64,000 nt of DNA from Siderastrea siderea (lineage: Eukaryota; Cnidaria; Anthozoa; Scleractinia; Rhizangiidae). Positions 57,673-64,000 of the stretch are shown piece by piece. Position numbers and translations under genes: made by a program. The stretch lies in NCBI GenBank assembly GCA_964030785.1, contig OZ034976.1:1860001-1924000 (forward strand), written 5' to 3'. The first letter of the stretch is position 1, and each line of letters starts with the position of its first letter. A model generated the notes under the pieces. The model saw only the letters and a list, made by a program, of their open reading frames with translations, ran no database searches and was not told the origin of the DNA.

Positions 57673-58326
57673 TTATAGTCGTTTTTGATAGGTGCGAGTC
57701 CATCCTTCGTCTTTTAACAGGTGACTCAACAGACGTTGTTGATCGGAAGAGGCGGGATGTAAATCCAAGACCAAATACCCATACGGTCGTGTGGTGGCTT
57801 GATGAAACGTCTCCAACGTGTCTTTCCAGGTGGTCGGAAACGATTGAAGCATGACATTGCGTACCCCTAATTGATCTCGGGGGTTCTTGAACGCCACAAT
57901 GTAATGGGCATTGCGGGATATACTTTTAGCATATCGACCCACGGGAAACATGTCTTGGCACAAGTATAGGACGGTCACCCCTTGATGATGTGAATGTTTG
58001 GTGAATAAATCCAACACGCGTTTATCGTGACTCCCTTCGTCCATTAAATCATCCAAGACCAGGACCCCATGTCCTTGAGGAAACCATTGCACTAAGGCCT
58101 CATGATCGGGAATCCCTTCGTGAAACACCACCCCACGATCTTGCATGCCTTGAAATCGATCTTGCCAGGCCCCATAACAATAATGCACTTGGGTCGGTGG
58201 GGTTTCAAACAAGTCCGGGTTGTCTACCAAGAGTTTTTCCGTAAACACGGTTTTGCCACATCCCGAAGGACCCACCACCAAGATAGAGGAAGGAGTATGA
58301 AAACGAAACGGTTTCCCCGTTTGCAT
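57673..58326 (-). CDS. ATP: DNA-packaging ATPase (element B)
   Basis: 217 aa, nearly identical to 20403-21056. Walker A GPSGCGKT and Walker B GVLVLDD intact, no gaps. Complete and apparently functional. Confidence 0.92.
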   Translation of the reverse strand: MQTGKPFRFHTPSSILVVGPSGCGKTVFTEKLLVDNPDLFETPPTQVHYCYGAWQDRFQGMQDRGVVFHEGIPDHEALVQWFPQGHGVLVLDDLMDEGSHDKRVLDLFTKHSHHQGVTVLYLCQDMFPVGRYAKSISRNAHYIVAFKNPRDQLGVRNVMLQSFPTTWKDTLETFHQATTRPYGYLVLDLHPASSDQQRLLSHLLKDEGWTRTYQKRL

Positions 58327-58345
58327 GATGACGAAATACCCTTAG

Positions 58346-58354
58346 AAAAAAAAA
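58346..58354 (-). terminator. Pol III-type T-run after the tRNA-like gene (element B)
   Basis: Nine T on the minus strand, 14 bp beyond the acceptor stem. Confidence 0.72.
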
Positions 58355-58368
58355 GGCACCTTTTTATT

Positions 58369-58452
58369 GGAATCGGTGGGACTCGAACCCACGCACGATC
58401 TCCTCATGTATTCGGGGGGATCCAAAGGCTCTACCCACTGAGCTACGACTCC
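58369..58452 (-). tRNA. tRNA-like gene with long variable arm (element B)
   Basis: 84 nt, at the same place as 20273-20357. Acceptor, D and T arms and both promoter boxes are identical to A. Differences fall in two places. The anticodon stem has C instead of T, turning a G-T pair into G-C (TTTGG/CCGAA). The variable-arm loop is GGAGA instead of GGAGGG, leaving the 5-bp stem CATGA/TCGTG intact. The 6-nt loop ATCCCC is the same. Structure-preserving change supports a functional RNA. Confidence 0.75.
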
Positions 58453-58480
58453 GACACCGTTTTCCAACGAACTTTTTCAT

Positions 58481-59020
58481 TTAATGATTACATTGATGAT
58501 ACGGATGACAACAAAGTTGATACCATCTGGCTTCTTGACCTACAATCAATTGTTGAAGGCGTTGACCGGCTTGATGGTCATTACTAACATAATCATGATC
58601 CGAAAACTCATTTAAAAACTCTTGCAAGGTTCGTCCACGGGCTTTGGCTTTCAAGTACAACAAGGCGTAATCACCACAACTCTTGCTTGAAATGGCTTGG
58701 AGGGACTTGCCATTGGTCACCACATACTTCCAATGTTGGACAATCCAATCTCGTAACGGGGTAGCTTGCACGTACGTGTCGATGGGCAAAGCATAACTGT
58801 CCAGGACTTCACACACCTTTCCATCCGTCCACACCGCTAACCAATGTTGTCCGGGTTGATCGTGCGGGTCCGTATTCACAATGTACCCTTGGGGTTGGGT
58901 CTTGACAGGACTCTTGGGTAAACGATCACAGGCTACCGTCCCGTAAAAGACAGGGTTCAATTGGGGGTCGTCGCGGGCTAAATAATCCAATTGCACATTA
59001 TTCAAGGCCACATGTTCCAT
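58481..59020 (-). CDS. PRO: Adenain-like cysteine protease (element B)
   Basis: 179 aa. Catalytic His (GQHWLAVW), Asp (EVLDSYALP) and Cys (SKSCGDYALL) present. Very few substitutions relative to 19705-20244. Starts 2 bp after the capsid gene stop, versus a 1-bp overlap in A. Confidence 0.9.
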   Translation of the reverse strand: MEHVALNNVQLDYLARDDPQLNPVFYGTVACDRLPKSPVKTQPQGYIVNTDPHDQPGQHWLAVWTDGKVCEVLDSYALPIDTYVQATPLRDWIVQHWKYVVTNGKSLQAISSKSCGDYALLYLKAKARGRTLQEFLNEFSDHDYVSNDHQAGQRLQQLIVGQEARWYQLCCHPYHQCNH

Positions 59021-59022
59021 CT

Positions 59023-60450
59023 TCAGTGTTGGTAAATGTTATACAACACGGCTCCGTTCCTGTCAATCTCCAGCAAGTTCTCAAATTCCCCATAGACGAG
59101 CACGGTTATATTGGTATTGGGGGCGGCTCCAAATTCCAAGACCAATTGTAAATCTCCACTTTGCTTGGGGTTGAGGTTTTGACTGTCAGCACATCCATTG
59201 GCCACATTGTCAAACATGTACAAGGTACAATTTTTAGCTTGGCCCCAATCCAGTAGTTCTACCATATTGCCTTTCTTTTTACACCAGGCACCACTGGCTT
59301 GCAGAAAACGGAAGTAGCCTAGATTATCTCGGGTGCCATTGTTGTGCACTAACTGTAGGGTTTCATAAGGGTATTCTTCTCCTTTCACAATCTGTCGAAT
59401 GGAGGTCAGACCAAATTTCTGGAAACAGAACGGATCTCGGGTCACATCTCCATTGAAGGCTCGGCTGTCCAACAACCCCACAATCAATCGGTCAGGTATT
59501 CTGTTTTGAAACAGGTTGGGGATATCAAAGCGGACCAGGTTGCCTTGCATGCTGAAAGTCCGGATTTCACTGCGGACGGTCGGGTAAGCAGCCACTTGGC
59601 CTTCATTGTGTCTTTTTTCAGATAAACTCCTGTAGATGGCGTCATTCAAACGCAGTTGGCAGAGATGAAACCGTAGTTTCACATCGCCTTCGATCAATCG
59701 ACCAGCTAGACCCACTCCATTCAAAAACAGGCTGGGGCTGTTGAAATGAAATTTCATCTTGATTTCTATGCCAGGCACCAACAGTTTGCCAGTATGAAAG
59801 ACTTCCAAGTGGGGGGTAAACACCAGACTGTGGGTACGACCTCCAGCATACTTGGCGGTTTCGGCTACCATGGCAGCCAAGGCTCCTTTGTGATTGGCGG
59901 GGAGATCCCGGTAGTCATTATGTGGTGTAGCGCTGTCGGTGTTGTTGGCAGTCCATTGGGGTGGGAAATCCACTTGATTGAACCAGCCTTGGGGTCCTAA
60001 CACGGTCTTGCCATCTTCTCGGTCATAATTCAGCAAGGTTTCTAGGTAAGCTTTGTAATGATAAGTGTCGGATTGTGGACTGATCAACGTGCCATTCAAC
60101 TGCAAGTCAATTTGTTTGATGATGGAATGGGCCAAATTATTGACGGGCCACAATTTCTGCGCGGCCACCAAGTTCCCGGCATCGTCCTTTTTCAAACTCA
60201 ATTCCATGGTAAAGTAACTGCGTCCCAAATCCACAAAATCGTCTAACCCGGGTATGATGAATTCCATGGGATTGATACCCGTGGTGGTGGGTTGGATGAT
60301 GACCATGCGATAGGCATTGATGCTAATGTCGGTCGGTGGCACCTTGAAAATCCGTAACGCTGAGTTGACGGTCCCTTCGGAACGCGGATGCGCTGGGGCA
60401 GCCCCTTCAGAGTAGGTAGGGGCTGTCGCGCTTGACATCACATTCGGCAT
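59023..60450 (-). CDS. MCP: Probable major capsid protein (element B)
   Basis: 475 aa, nine longer than in A because the N-terminal ~25 residues differ (SSATAPTYSEGAAPAHP). From EGTVN onward it aligns almost without gaps to 18305-19705, with the PPTDISI, NNLAHSIIKQIDLQLNG and YHYKAYLETLLNY motifs. Complete. Confidence 0.82.
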   Translation of the reverse strand: MPNVMSSATAPTYSEGAAPAHPRSEGTVNSALRIFKVPPTDISINAYRMVIIQPTTTGINPMEFIIPGLDDFVDLGRSYFTMELSLKKDDAGNLVAAQKLWPVNNLAHSIIKQIDLQLNGTLISPQSDTYHYKAYLETLLNYDREDGKTVLGPQGWFNQVDFPPQWTANNTDSATPHNDYRDLPANHKGALAAMVAETAKYAGGRTHSLVFTPHLEVFHTGKLLVPGIEIKMKFHFNSPSLFLNGVGLAGRLIEGDVKLRFHLCQLRLNDAIYRSLSEKRHNEGQVAAYPTVRSEIRTFSMQGNLVRFDIPNLFQNRIPDRLIVGLLDSRAFNGDVTRDPFCFQKFGLTSIRQIVKGEEYPYETLQLVHNNGTRDNLGYFRFLQASGAWCKKKGNMVELLDWGQAKNCTLYMFDNVANGCADSQNLNPKQSGDLQLVLEFGAAPNTNITVLVYGEFENLLEIDRNGAVLYNIYQH

Positions 60451-60452
60451 GG

Positions 60453-60680
60453 TTAACGTCGTCGAGTACTGGTACCCCGTCGTCGTCGTGAGGGGTTTTT
60501 ATAGCGTCGTCGTCGTGCTAAACGTTGTCTCAAATCAAACCCGGGGACTCGCATCACCTCGGCACTCAACCAGCCACCACGTTGTCCTCTCCTGAGTTTC
60601 CAAAACGGATACAGTCCTCCCCATTGAGACAACCCTCGATTACTACGAATCCGTCGAGGTCGTGAATGCACGGGATCCAT
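60453..60680 (-). CDS. Small Arg-rich protein with QRGGW motif (75 aa, element B)
   Basis: Orthologue of 18072-18302; RRGQRGGWLSAEVMRVPGF kept, basic tail slightly different. Stop lies 2 bp before the capsid start; start overlaps the preceding stop (TAATG). Confidence 0.65.
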   Translation of the reverse strand: MDPVHSRPRRIRSNRGLSQWGGLYPFWKLRRGQRGGWLSAEVMRVPGFDLRQRLARRRRYKNPSRRRRGTSTRRR

Positions 60681-61006
60681 TACACTCCCAAAATATCTCG
60701 CGCACGTTTGACTTGCTTGGGAAACAAAGCGCTGGCCACACGCACGGCGTCTTTCACGTTCTTCTGATTCAAGGCTTTCTTGGCTTGTTTGGTGATTTCT
60801 TTTTTAATGACTTGTTCGGCTTTGCGTTTAACACCGCGTGTTAACCCTGCATTCAATCCTCTCTTGATATTACTAGGCAGTTTTAAAGGATTTCGCGTGC
60901 TTTTAAGGCCTTGGAACCCACCACGCATGACCTCCCTCATCAACCCACTGCCATGTTGATCATACCACTCGTCTGTCCGAAATCGTGTCAAACTTCCCCC
61001 TCGCAT
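60680..61006 (-). CDS. Basic protein with MRGG motifs (108 aa, element B)
   Basis: Orthologue of 17746-18072, same length. MRGGSLTRF and VMRGGFQGL fit the adenain-type consensus. The basic helical end VKRARDILGV is kept. A TATA box lies at 61062-61069. Confidence 0.7.
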   Translation of the reverse strand: MRGGSLTRFRTDEWYDQHGSGLMREVMRGGFQGLKSTRNPLKLPSNIKRGLNAGLTRGVKRKAEQVIKKEITKQAKKALNQKNVKDAVRVASALFPKQVKRARDILGV

Positions 61007-61061
61007 GGTTGTCTTCTTTGCTCTTTCACCAAGGTCTATGCTTCACGTCACCCCCTTTGTC

Positions 61062-61069
61062 TTTTTATA
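61062..61069 (-). promoter_or_regulatory. TATA box before the 108-aa gene (element B)
   Basis: GGTATAAAAAG on the minus strand, 56-63 bp before the ATG at 61006. Positional match to 17685-17692. Confidence 0.65.
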
Positions 61070-61076
61070 CCCCCTG

Positions 61077-61265
61077 TCATCGGCCTTTCTTTTTCTTCCG
61101 AGTGGTCGCTGCTTCGATGGCTTTTTTACCACCGTAACCCGCCGCACCACCCACTGCTCCCAACGCGGCGGCTTTCCCCACAGCCATCAAGGCTGGCACG
61201 AGAGCGGCCAGAGGCAAGAGACCGCCTCGTTGCCTTCTTCTTCGACGTGCTCTTGTCTTGGGCAT
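61077..61265 (-). CDS. Small core-like protein with Arg tract and QRGG (62 aa, element B)
   Basis: Orthologue of 17496-17681. RRRQRGGLLPLAALVPALM and the Ala/Gly amphipathic part are kept; the tail differs (ATTRKKKKGR). In element B it directly follows the second FYVTL gene because the 78-aa gene of A is missing. Confidence 0.65.
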   Translation of the reverse strand: MPKTRARRRRRQRGGLLPLAALVPALMAVGKAAALGAVGGAAGYGGKKAIEAATTRKKKKGR

Positions 61266-61295
61266 CTTTGACTGACCATCCCCCTTTTTCCCTTT

Positions 61296-62345
61296 TTATG
61301 TCTTTTTGAAGTGCAACGTGACCAGGGTGTTGCCTTGGCCAAACCTGACCAACTTATCCTCGGTGCCAGACGTTTCGGTGACTTGCATTTGAATGATTTC
61401 CACCACTTCATTACGAAGCGGTAGGTAATGAATGTGCAACGGTTCAAAGTACATGGTACCTCTGCCTTCCCGCTTGTAATGGATTTCTCGCAACAAATCG
61501 GTCACGCGATTGCCCACCATCATACTGCCTGCCACGTCCGAGTACACGTGCAACGATCGCGAGGGATCTCCCACCACTGAACGAAACGCTACATTCAAGT
61601 TGGTGAAACGCCACCCACAACTCATACTCAATCGTAAATGATCCGGTGAAAAGGAACGCACCGTCCAAAAGACCGGGTTGTGTTGATCGTCGTCCACATC
61701 GTTCCAATCGTTGTCAACGGGTTTTGTCATGTTGGGGATTTGATCCCCCATGAAGTCTTGTTGTAAGTTGGGTCCCAAAATCAACCCACTGCTAATTTTA
61801 CGTAACCATCCCATCTTGACAGCCAACTTGGTGTAGATGTACAGGGCTGGCGTGTCGGTTTTGCAATGACAGACATTGGTGTTGTCGATGATGAGATCCT
61901 CGCCTTCCCAACGAAACTTGACGTATCTGTGTTTGCCTTGATCATTGGTAAACCGGCCACCTTGAATGGCCGTTTCCTTGCGTCGTTGTTCCAAGTGAGC
62001 AATGGCCGCTTTCATGAAACTCACCCCATCCACCACCCAATCCAAATGTTGAATGTCATTGATGAGGGTTTGCGCGCTGTCTCTTCGCCCGACCGTTTCC
62101 CCGTCTTTTCCACCCGGTTTGGGATAGGTTTGGTCCCAGGTCGTCGATAGGATGTACCCATCTTTTTGCGCCAACTCGTACAAATTGACGTGCGTATCCG
62201 GTAAGGAAATGGCACTCAACCCCACTTGCCATCCACCTCCTTGTAACCGTAACGGTTGAGGTAAACGAATCTTGAAGGAATTGGCTTGGTTGTTGGGAAA
62301 TTCACGTCGGTTGGCATGACTGGGTAACGTCACGTAGAACGACAT
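61296..62345 (-). CDS. Putative minor structural protein, paralogue 2 (element B)
   Basis: 349 aa, same length as 16137-17186. Conserved MSFYVTLPSHANRREFPNN start, GGGWQVGLSAISLP and C-terminal RNEVVEI. More substitutions than the capsid gene in the middle region (for example around STTWDQTYPKPGGKDGE). Confidence 0.75.
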   Translation of the reverse strand: MSFYVTLPSHANRREFPNNQANSFKIRLPQPLRLQGGGWQVGLSAISLPDTHVNLYELAQKDGYILSTTWDQTYPKPGGKDGETVGRRDSAQTLINDIQHLDWVVDGVSFMKAAIAHLEQRRKETAIQGGRFTNDQGKHRYVKFRWEGEDLIIDNTNVCHCKTDTPALYIYTKLAVKMGWLRKISSGLILGPNLQQDFMGDQIPNMTKPVDNDWNDVDDDQHNPVFWTVRSFSPDHLRLSMSCGWRFTNLNVAFRSVVGDPSRSLHVYSDVAGSMMVGNRVTDLLREIHYKREGRGTMYFEPLHIHYLPLRNEVVEIIQMQVTETSGTEDKLVRFGQGNTLVTLHFKKT

Positions 62346-62358
62346 GTTCTCTTCTTCT

Positions 62359-63402
62359 TCACACTACCACTTCCCTTTTAAAGTGGAGGGTCAGGAGGGC
62401 ATGGCCTTCACCAAATTTCACCAGATCCCCATTGGTTTCGGCCATCTGGGTTTCCACGATTTCCACCACTTCATTGCGTACTGGGACATATTGAATATGT
62501 CGAGGTTCCAAGTGGGTGGTGTTTTGTGGCTGGTACTTGATTTCTCGTAAGAGATCGGTGATGCGACCCCCCACCATGCTGCTGGTCCCTACATCACAAT
62601 ACACGTGCAAAGGACGCGCCGAGGGAAATTCCAACGAGGGACGAAAGGTCTGGTTCACATTCACAAACCGCCAAGGACACGATAGACTCAATTTCAGATA
62701 ATCCCCCTCCACTTTCCAAAAGATGGGCTTGTTGGCGGCATCGCGGACATCCGTCGGGGTGGGAATGGTGGAAATGCCTTGAAATTCTTGCAAGAGATTC
62801 GGACCCAATCGATACTGGCCGGGGGACACTTGTTCAATCCATCCCATTCTCAGGGCCAAGGATCTGCCCCATGACACGTGCGCTACTTGTCGTTTGTAAT
62901 CCACATTGGTGGTATTCAATAACAAATCCCCTTCGGAGGTCCATTCAAACGTCGGGTATAATTTAACGCCATTGTCCTCGGTCCATTTGTTTTTGGGTTC
63001 GGTTTGTTTGGCACGGCTTTGCTCGTAACGGTACACCAGTTGATGAAAAAAGTGCGATCCCGTCGACGAGGCCAATTCCTTTCTCATATCCCGACCGTAG
63101 ACAGTGAGTTCGCGACGTTGATGCCACCATCGATCGTTGCCTTGATCGTCTTGGGCATACACCCGTTCGTGCCATCGTACGTACAACAGAGGATGGGAAT
63201 CACCCACGCCTCCTTCTTCCGCTATCACGGGAATGGTGGGTAAGGATAAACTCACCATACCCACCATCCATCCTCGTCCCATAAATCGGATGGGTTTAGG
63301 CAATCGGTTTCTGAAATGATGACTCTTGTTCCCAGGAAACTCTTTGGTACTCGCATGACTCATCAACGTCACGTAAAACGAAGAGTTGGGTACCAATGTC
63401 AT
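62359..63402 (-). CDS. Putative minor structural protein, paralogue 1 (element B)
   Basis: 347 aa, one residue longer than 15082-16122 (EFQGISTIPTPTDV versus EFHSDSIPTPTDI). N- and C-terminal motifs are unchanged. Starts 5 bp after the integrase stop, as in A. Confidence 0.75.
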   Translation of the reverse strand: MTLVPNSSFYVTLMSHASTKEFPGNKSHHFRNRLPKPIRFMGRGWMVGMVSLSLPTIPVIAEEGGVGDSHPLLYVRWHERVYAQDDQGNDRWWHQRRELTVYGRDMRKELASSTGSHFFHQLVYRYEQSRAKQTEPKNKWTEDNGVKLYPTFEWTSEGDLLLNTTNVDYKRQVAHVSWGRSLALRMGWIEQVSPGQYRLGPNLLQEFQGISTIPTPTDVRDAANKPIFWKVEGDYLKLSLSCPWRFVNVNQTFRPSLEFPSARPLHVYCDVGTSSMVGGRITDLLREIKYQPQNTTHLEPRHIQYVPVRNEVVEIVETQMAETNGDLVKFGEGHALLTLHFKREVVV

Positions 63403-63406
63403 TGTT

Positions 63407-64000
63407 TTAGCGGCGTCGTCGTCGTCGTTTGCGGGGTCGAAGGGATGTCACGTCTCCACGAGCAATCCAACTATTGTACTTGTCGGGCCACCCTTTCCAC
63501 TTGACCAACCAACGACCTTTTTGTCGCTTAAGTACCTTCTCGATCCGAAACACCTCGGACACATGGACTTTTTGTAAATCCTCTTCATAAAACGTACCTT
63601 GGACGGGGGTCTCATCCCATTCGCGAATCTTATACGTGGGTACAGGGCCCGGCACCACACGATGCACCACAAACACTTCTTCGGTCCAACCGGGTAAATA
63701 CCCTTTTTCAAAGGTACGATGAATCGTATTGAGACGGACATGATCCCCCACCTTCAATTGGGGTTTTTTGTAGCCTTTCAATCGTTTGCTGTACAATCGT
63801 TTCCACACGGCTTCTTCGTTGTCCCACGTCACGTTTTCGGGGGGCATACCAATACTTCGATGAAGGGTGGCATTATACCCCTGCACCAACTCGGGTAGGA
63901 CATCGTCAAATTTCAACGTGTTGGCCGCGGTCAAATAACGGTACAACCGTTCTTTCAAGGTGCGGTTAAATCGTTCCACCACACTGGCTTTGGCATCCCC
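63407..64000 (-). CDS. INT: Integrase, partial (5' end beyond window, element B)
   Basis: Open from the window edge. Contains the catalytic Glu (SVVERFNRTLKERL), the linker domain and the C-terminal chromodomain (VFRIEKVLKRQKGRWLVKWKGW). The two catalytic Asp lie outside. Few substitutions relative to element A (for example YSKRL for YAKRL), one extra Arg at the end. Confidence 0.9.
   Translation of the reverse strand, partial: GDAKASVVERFNRTLKERLYRYLTAANTLKFDDVLPELVQGYNATLHRSIGMPPENVTWDNEEAVWKRLYSKRLKGYKKPQLKVGDHVRLNTIHRTFEKGYLPGWTEEVFVVHRVVPGPVPTYKIREWDETPVQGTFYEEDLQKVHVSEVFRIEKVLKRQKGRWLVKWKGWPDKYNSWIARGDVTSLRPRKRRRRRR

Larger units (their letters stand above)
47718..64000 (-). mobile_element. 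Element B: second Polinton/Maverick, inverted, partial in window
   Basis: Starts AGTAGTAAGTTGCGC, homologous to the ends of element A, and carries the same genes in the same order on the minus strand. The window ends inside its integrase; by comparison with A roughly 5-6 kb is missing. Differences from A: one in-frame stop in polB, deletion of most of one small gene, absence of the 78-aa Arg-rich gene, and a variable N-terminus of the capsid protein. Confidence 0.93.

Overview
The window looks like animal nuclear DNA, most probably from a stony coral or another anthozoan. AT-rich host sequence carries tandem, decayed copies of a gene family combining a signal peptide, a PAN/apple domain, an EGF-like domain and a fibrinogen-type domain, an architecture I associate from memory with coral skeletal-matrix-like proteins. 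Two large, more GC-rich virus-like elements of the Polinton/Maverick (adintovirus-like) class interrupt it. No bacterial or organellar features were seen.

Layout. 1-8967: host DNA with a tandem duplication, two small non-autonomous DNA transposons, and two broken PAN-EGF-fibrinogen copies. 8974-31002: element A, complete, in + orientation, about 22.0 kb, with terminal inverted repeats (TIRs) of about 285 bp and a perfect 6-bp target-site duplication (GCCCTT). 31009-47717: host DNA with two more broken PAN-EGF-fibrinogen copies, tandem duplications and microsatellites. 47718-64000: element B, the same virus type in - orientation, cut by the window edge inside its integrase gene.

Both elements share one gene order: integrase with chromodomain, two tandem paralogous structural-type proteins, several tiny arginine-rich proteins, a probable double-jelly-roll major capsid protein, adenain-like cysteine protease, a tRNA-like gene, packaging ATPase, Gly/Arg-rich protein, two-TM membrane protein, more small basic proteins, and a parvovirus-type phospholipase A2-like protein. 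A convergent gene encodes a basic/acidic regulator-like protein with an overlapping second frame. Divergently from it, across a conserved G-rich palindrome, lies a protein-primed family B DNA polymerase. The left arm of A also carries a SLOG-type nucleotide-sensor gene, a GRF zinc-finger gene and duplicated scraps of the polymerase gene. These genes would together support integration, replication, capsid assembly, maturation, packaging and membrane penetration.

Most unusual features: (1) a tRNA-like gene with A and B boxes, a long variable arm and a terminal T-run, kept at the same position in both elements with structure-preserving differences; (2) a family of small proteins sharing an arginine tract followed by QRGG, or carrying MRGG, suggesting a precursor set for the element's own protease; (3) a SLOG protein together with a 2-TM protein in one element; (4) a dual-frame regulator locus with a VP16-like acidic C-terminus. 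A's core genes are open. B's polymerase is split by one in-frame stop, and one small B gene is deleted.
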